Counted from the first letter of the stretch, positions 1-6,708 are shown. The stretch is DNA of 9,310 bases from CALWZE01 sp036644375 (GCA_036644375.1 JAVXQD010000056.1:1-9310); one strand, 5' to 3'. Numbers and translations are program-made. Notes: generated by a model from the sequence alone, not told the origin.

Positions 1-1
1 C

Positions 2-352
2 GTTGATATTAAAGCAAAGCTTCTTGATCTTGCAGATTCTGTTTCAAAAAGAAGAAAGGTGGTTATTTCCGTAACAGAGTCAATGGAAAAGCCGCCGGTA
101 AAAATGGATGGAACACTGAATTCTTTACTGGAGAGATGCTCTGAATCTCTTGGGTTAAGTGCTGTTCGTTTAAACAGCGGAGCCGGTCACGATGCCATGG
201 TGATGGCGGGGATAACAGACGCCGCGATGATATTTCTTCCCTGTTTTAAGGGAATTTCCCACAATCCGCTGGAATATATCTCTGCCGATGCGCTTGAAAA
301 CGGTGTTTTGCTTTTGGCAGAGACGATAGTACAATTTGATAATATGGAGTAA
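2..352 (+). CDS. M20-family amidohydrolase (N-carbamoyl-L-amino acid hydrolase / allantoate amidohydrolase type), C-terminal part
   Basis: Only the last 116 codons are present; the gene enters from the left edge with its frame starting at base 2 and stops with TAA at 350-352. The segment carries two hallmarks of the hydantoinase/carbamoylase branch of the M20 metallopeptidases: SGAGHDAM and, about 25 residues later, GISHNPLEYIS. By family knowledge the His of the second motif (codon 260-262) corresponds to the C-terminal metal ligand of M20 enzymes, and the GHDA His lies in the active site. Such enzymes use two metal ions to remove the carbamoyl group from N-carbamoyl-L-amino acids, ureidoglycine or allantoate in the cytoplasm. 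The next gene starts 4 nt downstream and its ribosome binding site lies inside this gene's end, so the two are surely co-transcribed. That partner is an ATC-hydrolase-family protein, which makes an N-carbamoyl-cysteine hydrolase role (AtcC-like) attractive. The substrate cannot be read from this fragment; allantoate or beta-ureidopropionate remain possible. Confidence 0.88.
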   Translation, partial: VDIKAKLLDLADSVSKRRKVVISVTESMEKPPVKMDGTLNSLLERCSESLGLSAVRLNSGAGHDAMVMAGITDAAMIFLPCFKGISHNPLEYISADALENGVLLLAETIVQFDNME

Positions 353-356
353 ATCA

Positions 357-833
357 ATGGATAAAAATAATAATTTAGAACCGGTTTCTATGTATGAGAT
401 GTTTCCGAGACTGTTTGCCACTATCGCAAAGCATGTGACAGAGCGCTTTGGAGATGAGGGGAAGGAAGTAATAAAAAACGCTGTTGACGAGTTTGGAATG
501 GAGCGCGGACGTGATGTCGCAAGGCGAGCATTCGCCTCGGGTGCAACAAATGATGTGGATCATTATCTGCGTTGCTACGACATGGAACGAACTGACAATT
601 TTGAATATGAGGATACATATAAGGACGGCGCTGTTGAGCAGCTCTTTACCCGCTGCGTTTTTGCGGACACATGGAAAAAGGATGGCTCCGAGGAATACGG
701 GTATCTTTACTGCCAGATGATAGACCCTGCAATTGCCCGCGGATATAACGAAAACCTGGAGTGCATACACGACAAACATTTTTTCAAGGATGGAAAATGC
801 ACCTTTTGTTTTAAAATGAAGGATAAGAAATAG
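357..833 (+). CDS. L-2-amino-thiazoline-4-carboxylic acid (ATC) hydrolase family protein
   Basis: This is a 158-residue cytoplasmic protein with no signal peptide or membrane segment. The ATG at 357 is chosen because GGAG at 346-349 sits 7 nt upstream; an in-frame TTG at 336 has no such support. The C-terminal half has the family pattern: FTRCVFADTW (Cys100, Trp106), GYLYCQMIDP (Cys119, Asp123), then a glycine-containing turn and CTFCFKM (Cys148, Cys151) at the end. The N-terminal half is helical and charged. The characterised members open the ring of L-2-amino-thiazoline-4-carboxylate to N-carbamoyl-L-cysteine, which an M20 carbamoylase then hydrolyses to cysteine. The preceding gene, 4 nt away, is such a carbamoylase, which supports this reading. 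The family is broad in Clostridia and most members are uncharacterised, so the exact substrate is an inference. A second, divergent member lies at 6787-7296. Confidence 0.8.
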   Translation: MDKNNNLEPVSMYEMFPRLFATIAKHVTERFGDEGKEVIKNAVDEFGMERGRDVARRAFASGATNDVDHYLRCYDMERTDNFEYEDTYKDGAVEQLFTRCVFADTWKKDGSEEYGYLYCQMIDPAIARGYNENLECIHDKHFFKDGKCTFCFKMKDKK

Positions 834-1064
834 CCTGCTGCATATAGTTCGGAACACTTACAGATACAGTACAGAGAAAAGCTCAATTAGACTTGACAAT
901 GTGGCAATAGCTACAGCATGGAGTTTGGCATTCGAATAGGATTAACCCGCTGAAGCGATGGCAAAGACGGGAAGATCATCGAGCTCGTGCCGGTAAAGGC
1001 AGCATATTATTTTCAGTGAATGCAAAGCTGTGTACGGCTCATGAATGCCCATGGATTTGAAAGT
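834..1064. other. Gene-free stretch with possible decayed coding remnant
   Basis: This 231-bp gap separates two convergent genes (the ATC-hydrolase-family gene and dinB). No intact open frame, promoter or convincing terminator is visible in either direction. On the plus strand, the frame through 897-1019 reads like protein, including SMEFGIRIGLTR, a stop at 951-953, then DGKDGKIIELVPVKAAYYF up to a stop at 1017-1019. It has no start codon or ribosome binding site. It could be the tail of a degraded gene, but I do not recognise the family and the match to real protein is subjective. Confidence 0.25.
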
Positions 1065-2273
1065 CTATTCAATCGGCTTGTTTGACTTTTTCACGAGACT
1101 GCCGTAAGATACGGCGTGTTCGCCGTATCTTACGCGCAGCTCGTCAATGACGCTGTCAATTTTTGCCCCGTCGGGGTTTGACGGCTCGGATTTGTCAAAC
1201 AGGCTTGTTTGAGCTACCGCGGTATCGGTTAAATTTGTCGCTGTCACCGTGAGCAGACGGATTGGCGCGGTGATGGGAGACCATGACTGCTCGAGCACGG
1301 CAATCGACGTTTTATAGATATCTCTTGTGACATTGGTCGGAGAGCTCAGCGTAAGCTGCCGCGAGATGGTTTTAAACCGTGGATCTTTAATCTGCACAGT
1401 GACGGTTGAGCAAAACATGCCAAGTCGGCGAAGCCGAGTTCCGACCTCGTCGCATAGTGGGAGCAGCCCCGCGCGAATCTCCTCCATTCCGCTCAGGTCA
1501 CGGGCAAATGTCATGCCTTTTCCGACACTCTTCGGCGCGTCGAGCTCACTGCGCTTGCGCACCGGACTGTCCTCAAGCCCCGCAGCGTTGACCCACAGTG
1601 AATCGCCCGATTTGCCAAGCAGCCGGTTCAGCTTTTCGCGCCCGGCTGAGACAATGTCGCCGATTGTGCGTATATCGTATCTGCCAAGTGTTTCCGCAGA
1701 TGATTTTCCCACGAAAATCATCTCTCGCACGGGCAAAGGCCATACGATATCCCTGTAATTTTCGGGGGAGATGACGGTGGTTGCATCCGGCTTTTTATAG
1801 TCGCTGCCGAGCTTTGCAAAGATTTTGTTAAACGAAACCCCGACAGATATTGTCAGCCCCAGCTCCTCGCGTATGCGGCGGCGCAGCTCATCGGCTATGG
1901 CTTTTCCGTCGCCGAACAGATGCTCGCTGCCGGTCACATCAAGCCATGACTCATCAATGCTGAACGGCTCTACACGGTCGGAGTACTGCTCATAAATAAA
2001 ATTGATTTTTTCGCAGTACTCCTCATAAAGGTCGTGATGTGCCGGAACAAGCACAAGCCCGGGACATTTTTGCCTTGCCTGCCACACAGTTTCGGCAGTG
2101 GCTACGCCCCGCTTTTTCGCAAGCTCGTTTTTTGCGAGAATTATTCCGTGCCGACTGTCGGGGTCCCCGCAAACAGCCATCGGCACCGCTTTAAGCTCCG
2201 GCCTGCCGATACTCTCAACCGAGGCAAAATATGAATTGCAGTCGCAGTGAAGTATTGTTCTAAGTTTTTCCAT
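1065..2273 (-). CDS. dinB: DNA polymerase IV (Y-family translesion polymerase DinB)
   Basis: This is a 402-residue protein of normal family length. The catalytic carboxylates are visible: Asp11 in ILHCDCNSYFASVE and Asp107-Glu108 in the FSIDESWLDVT motif. Phe16 aligns with the steric gate Phe13 of E. coli DinB, with Tyr15 beside it. The palm continues through LTISVGVSFNKIFAKLGSDYKKP (about 140-162), followed by the thumb (about 170-235) and little finger (about 245-350). A sliding-clamp binding motif QTSLF lies at 355-359 near the C-terminus. The ATG at 2273 is preceded by AAGGAGG (2279-2285) at 5 nt, which fixes the start. The enzyme copies past damaged template bases with low fidelity. The gene stands alone, reading against both flanking plus-strand loci, with its own promoter at 2342-2370. 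I saw no clear LexA box, so SOS control is not shown. Bases 1103-1134 inside the gene form a perfect inverted repeat. Confidence 0.97.
   Translation of the reverse strand: MEKLRTILHCDCNSYFASVESIGRPELKAVPMAVCGDPDSRHGIILAKNELAKKRGVATAETVWQARQKCPGLVLVPAHHDLYEEYCEKINFIYEQYSDRVEPFSIDESWLDVTGSEHLFGDGKAIADELRRRIREELGLTISVGVSFNKIFAKLGSDYKKPDATTVISPENYRDIVWPLPVREMIFVGKSSAETLGRYDIRTIGDIVSAGREKLNRLLGKSGDSLWVNAAGLEDSPVRKRSELDAPKSVGKGMTFARDLSGMEEIRAGLLPLCDEVGTRLRRLGMFCSTVTVQIKDPRFKTISRQLTLSSPTNVTRDIYKTSIAVLEQSWSPITAPIRLLTVTATNLTDTAVAQTSLFDKSEPSNPDGAKIDSVIDELRVRYGEHAVSYGSLVKKSNKPIE
1103..1134. repeat. Perfect 14-bp inverted repeat inside dinB
   Basis: The arm CGTAAGATACGGCG (1103-1116) and its exact reverse complement (1121-1134) are separated by the 4-nt loop TGTT. 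On the minus strand the repeat lies in the codons for about residues 380-390 of DinB (RYGEHAVSYG region). It has no T-tract on either strand, so it is not an ordinary intrinsic terminator. It would form a very stable hairpin near the 3' end of the dinB mRNA. Confidence 0.8.
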
Positions 2274-2341
2274 CTCCGCCTCCTTTGAAAGTCATCGGCA
2301 AGCTTGAAGCATTTTTGGAATTTTCAACTGTCTTATACTTT

Positions 2342-2370
2342 ATTATTCCATTACTTTATCGGGGTGTCAA
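2342..2370 (-). promoter_or_regulatory. Probable sigma-A promoter of dinB
   Basis: On the minus strand, TTGACA (2370-2365, a perfect -35) is followed after 17 bp by AATAAT (2347-2342, five of six consensus bases). Transcription would begin near 2335 and give a leader of about 60 nt before the dinB ATG at 2273. No palindromic LexA-like operator was seen overlapping it. Confidence 0.65.
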
Positions 2371-2396
2371 CAATAATCAAATGTGACACAATCAGA

Positions 2397-2485
2397 AATC
2401 TGCGCTTGTGAAATAAACGCAGATTCACGCGGAGAATATGTGCCCCGTGCTTCAAATGCGGGGTATACCGGTGTAAGCTGCCGGT
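2397..2485. repeat. Cluster of three stem-loops
   Basis: Three consecutive inverted repeats are visible. AATCTGCG (2397-2404) pairs with CGCAGATT (2418-2425) as a perfect 8-bp stem. CCCCG (2443-2447) pairs with CGGGG (2459-2463). ACCGG (2467-2471) pairs with CCGGT (2481-2485). None is followed by a T-run. With the terminator just to the right they form four hairpins in about 160 bp. Their orientation and role are unknown. Confidence 0.5.
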
Positions 2486-2518
2486 GTGTTCAAGTTGGCA
2501 GTAATAAGCTGTTCAACA

Positions 2519-2554
2519 AAAATCCCTACCGAAACTATAGCCGGTAGGGATTTT
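2519..2554 (-). terminator. Intrinsic terminator, probably of the ASRT-like gene; symmetric
   Basis: The 13-bp perfect stem AAAATCCCTACCG (2519-2531) / CGGTAGGGATTTT (2542-2554) encloses a 10-nt loop. The arms end in A/T runs, so on the minus strand the hairpin is followed by TTTTTG and on the plus strand by TTTTGC. The minus-strand gene at 2691-3032 ends about 140 nt upstream and is the only transcript in view that needs it. The symmetry could also stop plus-strand read-through. Confidence 0.8.
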
Positions 2555-2690
2555 GCAATGCTATTTGTTTTATGCTCTGTACCTTCAAAGATGTCATCAT
2601 CAAAAAGTTAATAACAATATACTTAGGTTGTCAGAAGCTTTTTGTCTGCAGCGGCTGAAAAACACTTGTGATTTTCACACAGCATACGAA

Positions 2691-3032
2691 CTATACAATC
2701 GTGGTCGCAATTGACAGAGCGGGCTGCGTTGTATCGACACGCGTGTACTGAACTGCAATTTTTTCGGGGCATTCGACTACCATGGCGTATGGAACTCCGC
2801 GCGGAATTTTTTCACCCTTGTCATTTGCAAGCTTGTCAAGCCGAATGTGAAGAGTTCTCTCCGATCCAATCGTGATTTTGAAGCCCCCTAGCTTTTCTCT
2901 GTCCTCAAAAAACAGCGTGAGACAGACATCAACGGGCTGTGTACTCGTGTTGAGCACACACACGGCCTCATGGCTGACATAGTCGCCGTTGTCAACCTCA
3001 GGCCAAAAACAATCCGGTATAAACCACTTCAT
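2691..3032 (-). CDS. Sensory rhodopsin transducer (ASRT)-like small-molecule-binding protein
   Basis: This is a 113-residue soluble protein. The ATG at 3032 is chosen because AGGAGA (3042-3047) lies 9 nt upstream; an in-frame TTG at 3041 directly abuts that site and cannot use it. Family signatures run through the chain: WFIPD at the start, SHEAVCVLNTS, LFFEDREKLGGF, ERTLHIRLDKL, and near the end IAVQYTRVDTTQPALS. These match the Anabaena sensory rhodopsin transducer family, a beta-rich tetrameric fold. In cyanobacteria the protein partners a rhodopsin; none is seen here. Comparative work (De Souza, Iyer and Aravind) proposed that most members bind small molecules, likely sugars, and sit near carbohydrate genes. 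Here the gene is divergent from a LacI-type regulator and rhaA, which fits that idea. It has its own promoter and terminator and seems to be a single-gene transcript. The ligand is unknown. Confidence 0.85.
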   Translation of the reverse strand: MKWFIPDCFWPEVDNGDYVSHEAVCVLNTSTQPVDVCLTLFFEDREKLGGFKITIGSERTLHIRLDKLANDKGEKIPRGVPYAMVVECPEKIAVQYTRVDTTQPALSIATTIV

Positions 3033-3069
3033 TATAATCAATCTCCTAATAAATGCATATTCGTGTTTG

Positions 3070-3099
3070 ATTATACATTAGGAAAATAAAAAATGCAAA
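3070..3099 (-). promoter_or_regulatory. Probable promoter of the ASRT-like gene
   Basis: On the minus strand a perfect -10, TATAAT (3075-3070), lies about 30 nt upstream of the gene's ribosome binding site. The -35 is weaker: TTTGCA (3099-3094) at 18 bp or TTGCAT (3098-3093) at 17 bp. No copy of the operator found before lacI and rhaA overlaps it; the nearest is over 100 bp away. Confidence 0.5.
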
Positions 3100-3172
3100 T
3101 ATTGAGAGAATAGAGTGGTTTCATGTCGTATATGCACAATAAAAGTATCTGAAATTTATCACATAGTTCCAA

Positions 3173-3201
3173 TTGCAACTGAAAATAGATAATGATATAA
3201 T
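3173..3201 (+). promoter_or_regulatory. Probable promoter of the LacI-type regulator gene
   Basis: TTGCAA (3173-3178, four of six) and a perfect TATAAT (3196-3201) are spaced by 17 bp. Transcription would start near 3208, directly at the operator at 3211-3223, an arrangement suited to autorepression. The leader to the ATG at 3302 would be about 95 nt. Confidence 0.6.
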
Positions 3202-3210
3202 GATGTCCAA

Positions 3211-3223
3211 GGAAAACGTTTGC
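3211..3223 (+). promoter_or_regulatory. Operator 1 (LacI-type or cre-like), before the regulator gene
   Basis: GGAAAACGTTTGC with the 8-bp perfect palindrome AAACGTTT at its centre; the central CpG is typical of LacI-family operators. The identical 13-mer recurs at 4387-4399 before rhaA. It sits immediately downstream of the -10 box. It also differs from the CcpA cre consensus at only one or two positions, so catabolite control is an alternative reading. Confidence 0.75.
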
Positions 3224-3301
3224 ACACCGGTTTCCTACACTGACGAATAGATAGTAACCCAATATTTAAAAGAATACATTCAAAATGGGGAATGGTGAGA
3301 A

Positions 3302-4369
3302 ATGGCGGATATAAAGGACGTTGCACGACAGGCCGGTGTGAGTATTTCAACGGTATCACGTGTCATCAACGATTCAAAGGCGGTCAGCCCCGAGCTGAAA
3401 AGCAAGGTAAATCAAGCTATAGCACGGATTGGATACTCCGCAAACAGTGTTGCGCGCGGACTGAAAATTTTTAAGACAAATAATATTGCAATAATCATCA
3501 CCTCGGTTTCGAGAACGTTTTTTGCATCGGTGCTTGAGGGTGCTAACAATGCGGCAGATCAGCTTGGCTATTCAATGATAATCGCGGAAACCCATGACAG
3601 TCTTGAGCGGGAAATGCAGCTGGTGGATGCCTTTGCGTCACAGTGGGTAGACGGAATCGTTCTTGCATCGAGTGCCTACGGAAATGATCCGAAAACAGTT
3701 CAGTATATTGAAAAATTGCAGAGCCTTGAAAAAAAAGGTATGCGTATTCCGGTTATAACACTGGAATATGCGCTGGACAGCCAATATATTGATGCGGTTG
3801 TGATTGACCACGAAAAGGCAGCTTACAAGGCGGTGTGCTATTTAATTAACAGTATAAACAGGAAAAACATCATCCACATATCACTGCCCAAAAATCATCT
3901 TATGGGCCGAATGCGCATCGCGGGCTACAAAAGAGCTTTCGAAGAGTCGGGGCTTGTGTATGATGAAAACAATATCATTGCAGGAGATTACACGACCTAT
4001 TCCGGCTATAAAATTGTCAAACAGCTGCTTGCCGATAACCGTAAATTTGACGCAATATTCTGCGCAAATGACCAAATGGCGGTAGGTGCAATTAAGGCTT
4101 GCGAGGAGTTCAAGATTTTAATTCCCGAACAGGTAGCAATCGTCGGAAACGATGACATTTTCGCAGCATCGATTGTCAGTCCGTCACTCACCTCAATCAG
4201 CGTGCCGAAATTTGAGCTCGGAGCGACGGCGGTTCGCAGGATGCACGAGATAATAGGTGGAGACGGTACCCGCAAACCACGCCAAATCATCTCTCTGGAT
4301 ACAAGCTTCGAGGAGCGGGAGAGCACTGTACGAAACGCAAAAAGGAGCCTTAAATATTTAGAATGGTAG
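3302..4369 (+). CDS. LacI/GalR-family transcriptional regulator, probably of the rhamnose locus
   Basis: This 355-residue protein has the standard LacI-family layout. An N-terminal helix-turn-helix (about residues 4-24: IKDVARQAGVSISTVSRVIN) is followed by the hinge helix with YSANSVARGLK (45-55), whose Leu54 is the minor-groove lever. A type-1 periplasmic-binding-like sensor domain then spans about 60-345. Signatures in the sensor include FDAIFCANDQMAVGAIKACEE and VAIVGNDDIFAASIVSPSLTSI. The ATG at 3302 follows a weak GGTGAG. The gene is monocistronic in spacing: the next gene starts about 80 bp downstream behind a second copy of the operator. Position next to rhaA and the shared operator suggest it represses its own gene and the rhamnose operon until an inducer, perhaps L-rhamnose or L-rhamnulose, binds. 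The inducer is inferred, not visible. Confidence 0.93.
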   Translation: MADIKDVARQAGVSISTVSRVINDSKAVSPELKSKVNQAIARIGYSANSVARGLKIFKTNNIAIIITSVSRTFFASVLEGANNAADQLGYSMIIAETHDSLEREMQLVDAFASQWVDGIVLASSAYGNDPKTVQYIEKLQSLEKKGMRIPVITLEYALDSQYIDAVVIDHEKAAYKAVCYLINSINRKNIIHISLPKNHLMGRMRIAGYKRAFEESGLVYDENNIIAGDYTTYSGYKIVKQLLADNRKFDAIFCANDQMAVGAIKACEEFKILIPEQVAIVGNDDIFAASIVSPSLTSISVPKFELGATAVRRMHEIIGGDGTRKPRQIISLDTSFEERESTVRNAKRSLKYLEW

Positions 4370-4386
4370 TGTTTTTATGCACTACG

Positions 4387-4399
4387 GGAAAACGTTTGC
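4387..4399 (+). promoter_or_regulatory. Operator 2, before rhaA
   Basis: Exact repeat of the 13-mer GGAAAACGTTTGC seen at 3211-3223. Here the flanking C at 4400 improves the symmetry to GGnAAACGTTTnCC. It lies 51 bp upstream of the rhaA ATG, in the 81-bp gap after the regulator gene. I could not pick a convincing -35/-10 pair around it. Just downstream, 4411-4423 is a second perfect palindrome, GTTAAA-T-TTTAAC, of unknown role. Confidence 0.72.
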
Positions 4400-4450
4400 C
4401 TACTATATACGTTAAATTTTAACAATATTTTGATGACAGGAGCAAATAAG

Positions 4451-5677
4451 ATGTCGAACATCGAGAGAAATTACCAAATTGCAAAAGAAAAATATGCTGA
4501 GGTCGGTGTTGATTCCGATGAAGCGCTTAAAAAACTCGCTGAGGTTCCGGTAAGCGTTCACTGCTGGCAGATAGATGACCTTTCGGGCTTTGAAAATCCC
4601 GATCGCGGTCTTACCGGCGGAATCGCCGCAACAGGCAATGACCCGAGCAAGGCAAAGAACAAAGAGGAGTTCATGGTGAACCTCAACAAGGCACTTTCGC
4701 TTATTCCGGGAAGCAACAAGCTTGCGCTTCATGCCATATATCTCGACAATGGCGGCAAAAAGATCGACCGTGACGAAATTGAGCCAAAGCATTTTGCGGG
4801 TTGGGTTGACTATGCAAAGGAAAAGAAAATAGGGCTTGATTTTAACCCTACATATTTCAGCCATGATAAGGCAGACACTAACTTCACCCTTTCCAGTTAT
4901 GACAAATCCACACGTGATTTTTGGATTGAGCATGGAAAACGCTGCCGCAAAATAGGCGAGTACTTCGGAAAAGAACTCGGCTGCGAGTGCATAACAAACC
5001 ATTGGATTCCGGACGGATACAAGGATTACACCATTGACAAGATGAAACACAGAGAGCTTCTCGCAGACAGTCTCGATCAGCTTTTTGCGGAAAAAATCGA
5101 TTGGAAATACAATATCGATTCGGTCGAGAGCAAGGTTTTCGGACTCGGCATCGAGAGCTACACCGTCGGTTCGCACGAATTCTACACAAATTATACGGCA
5201 ATCCGCGACAACAGTATAGTGTGTATGGATATGGGTCATTTTCACCCGACAGAGACAGTATCGAGCAAGTTGACAAGCTATCTTGTATTTGACCGACAAG
5301 TTATGCTGCACGTCAGTCGCCCTGTTCGCTGGGACTCCGACCACGCAGTAACACTGGATGACGAGGTCAAGGAAGTAATGCTTGAAATCGCCCGTCACGA
5401 CGCATTTGACAAAATTCACATAGGAACAGATTACTTTGACGGCTCAATAAACCGCATCGCCGCAACAGCTCTCGGGGCGCGCAACGTAAAAAAGGCAATT
5501 CTCTATGCGCTGCTTGAGCCTACCAAGATACTCACGGGTTATGAGGAAAAAGATGATCTGGTCAGCAGGCTGGTATACTCAGAGGAGGAAAAAACAATGC
5601 CGTTTGGCCTTGTTTGGGATATGTTCTGTGAGCAGCAGGGAGTTGCGGGAAGAAATTGGCTTAAAGAAATCATCTGA
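4451..5677 (+). CDS. rhaA: L-rhamnose isomerase
   Basis: This is a 408-residue cytoplasmic enzyme, close to the 419 of E. coli RhaA. It interconverts L-rhamnose and L-rhamnulose, the first step of the phosphorylated rhamnose pathway. Family motifs are present along its length: HCWQIDDLSGFE (37-48), TGNDPSKAKNKEEF (61-74), LDFNPTYFSH (129-138), TNHWIPDGYKD (182-192) and MDMGHFHPTE (259-268), then HVSRPVRWDSDH (287-298). The metal ligands of E. coli RhaA (His262, Asp294, Asp296) correspond to His263, Asp295 and Asp297 here with identical spacing, so the site looks intact. The ATG at 4451 has AGGAG (4438-4442) 8 nt upstream; an in-frame ATG at 4433 would overlap that site. The gene follows the LacI-type regulator behind a copy of the shared operator. 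The usual partners RhaB (kinase) and RhaD (aldolase) do not follow. Other L- or D-aldoses such as L-mannose or D-allose are possible side substrates. Confidence 0.96.
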   Translation: MSNIERNYQIAKEKYAEVGVDSDEALKKLAEVPVSVHCWQIDDLSGFENPDRGLTGGIAATGNDPSKAKNKEEFMVNLNKALSLIPGSNKLALHAIYLDNGGKKIDRDEIEPKHFAGWVDYAKEKKIGLDFNPTYFSHDKADTNFTLSSYDKSTRDFWIEHGKRCRKIGEYFGKELGCECITNHWIPDGYKDYTIDKMKHRELLADSLDQLFAEKIDWKYNIDSVESKVFGLGIESYTVGSHEFYTNYTAIRDNSIVCMDMGHFHPTETVSSKLTSYLVFDRQVMLHVSRPVRWDSDHAVTLDDEVKEVMLEIARHDAFDKIHIGTDYFDGSINRIAATALGARNVKKAILYALLEPTKILTGYEEKDDLVSRLVYSEEEKTMPFGLVWDMFCEQQGVAGRNWLKEII

Positions 5678-5739
5678 TTCTCCGATAAAATCAATATGGA
5701 GACAAATGAAAATATAAAGAGAAAAAGGAATTGTGACTT

Positions 5740-6708
5740 ATGAGTAAAAGAATTAAAATTGCAAATACAGATTTATCACTTTACCCCATAGGATTAGGCA
5801 CTGTTGATGCAGGGCTTCGCTGGGACGGTGCTGATGCCGATAGAATTTTTGAATCCTACATAGATCTCGGCGGAAACCTAATAGACAGCGCACATGTTTA
5901 CTCGGACTGGGTTCCGGGTGAGGTTGCGCGCAGTGAGCGTGTGGTTGGAGACTGGATGAAGAGAAGCGGAAAGCGCAACCAAGTCGTGCTTATCACAAAG
6001 GGCGGACATCCCGACATGCTCCCCAAGGTGCCCGACATGTTAGCTTCCAGATGCGCGCGCGCTGATATGATTGCAGACCTCACAGCCTCGCTCAAGCAGC
6101 TTCGCGCAGACTGCATCGACATTTACTTTTACCACCGTGACAACGCGAACCAGAGCATTGAGGAAGAAATTGAGACTATGCAGGACTTTGTTCGTGAGGG
6201 TAAAATCAGATATTACGGCTGCTCAAACTGGACAGCGGATCGAATGATTGCCGCTGACGAATACTGTAAGGCAAAGGGATATCGCAGTTTTGTCGCGGAT
6301 CAGAGCCTGCTCAATGTCGGCATGAAATACATGAATCCAATGCCGGATCCAACCCTCGCGTATACTGAGGGCGCAGCATATCAGTACCACATCGACAATG
6401 CCAATAACCTAATGATGCCATATATGGGAGTTTGCAGCGGATTTTTCCACATTCTCAAGTCAGGCGGAGAAGAAGCTGTCAAGAACAGCAACTACTGCAC
6501 CGAAGGCAACATGAAGGTTGCTGAGAGACTTGACGGGCTTTGCAAGAAATACGGATGCACAATTACACAGGCAGTTCTCGGCTACTTCTACACTCTGCCA
6601 TTCGATTGCCTTCCCCTGTATGGTCCCTCAATTCCCGAGCACATTAAAGATGCAGCGTGTACATTGGACATAAAGTTTGAAAAATCAGACTATGAGTTCA
6701 ATTTCTAA
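5740..6708 (+). CDS. Aldo/keto reductase
   Basis: This 322-residue protein has the complete aldo/keto reductase catalytic tetrad: Asp49 and Tyr54 in IDSAHVYSDW, Lys87 in LITKGGH, and His132 in IYFYHRDN. The rest of the TIM barrel is recognisable, with the NADPH-site region toward the C-terminus (VLGYFYTLPFDCLPLYGPS). It should be a cytoplasmic NAD(P)H-dependent reductase or dehydrogenase of a carbonyl or sugar. AAGGA (5725-5729) lies 10 nt before the ATG. It begins 62 bp after rhaA with no terminator between, so it is probably in the same operon. In rhamnose loci such an enzyme could reduce L-lactaldehyde to 1,2-propanediol or oxidise a sugar at C1. The sequence alone does not decide, so the role is inferred from context. 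Confidence 0.9.
   Translation: MSKRIKIANTDLSLYPIGLGTVDAGLRWDGADADRIFESYIDLGGNLIDSAHVYSDWVPGEVARSERVVGDWMKRSGKRNQVVLITKGGHPDMLPKVPDMLASRCARADMIADLTASLKQLRADCIDIYFYHRDNANQSIEEEIETMQDFVREGKIRYYGCSNWTADRMIAADEYCKAKGYRSFVADQSLLNVGMKYMNPMPDPTLAYTEGAAYQYHIDNANNLMMPYMGVCSGFFHILKSGGEEAVKNSNYCTEGNMKVAERLDGLCKKYGCTITQAVLGYFYTLPFDCLPLYGPSIPEHIKDAACTLDIKFEKSDYEFNF

Larger units (their letters stand above)
2286..2690. other. Gene-free region between dinB and the ASRT-like gene
   Basis: This roughly 400-bp stretch has no credible open frame. It contains the dinB promoter (2342-2370), three modest stem-loops (2397-2425, 2443-2463, 2467-2485) and a strong terminator hairpin (2519-2554). Bases 2555-2690 show nothing I can support. 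A small structured RNA is conceivable, but no known riboswitch or RNA family was recognised. Confidence 0.5.

Noticed and set aside
375..857. Minus-strand open frame of 160 codons opposite the first ATC-hydrolase-family gene
   Set aside because: It is a shadow of a recognised gene, and its translation is low in family-like motifs.
2286..2400. Search for a LexA/SOS operator upstream of dinB
   Set aside because: No sequence close to the Firmicutes GAAC-N4-GTTC palindrome was found, so SOS control is not claimed.
3511..3525. Operator-like GAGAACGTTTTTTGC inside the LacI-type gene
   Set aside because: It shares only the AACGTTT core with the two real copies, is less symmetric, and encodes conserved-looking protein (RTFFA).
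4412..5419. Long minus-strand open frame of 335 codons opposite rhaA
   Set aside because: It lies antisense to the clearly identified rhamnose isomerase, its translation resembles no family I know, and it has no ribosome binding site I could support.
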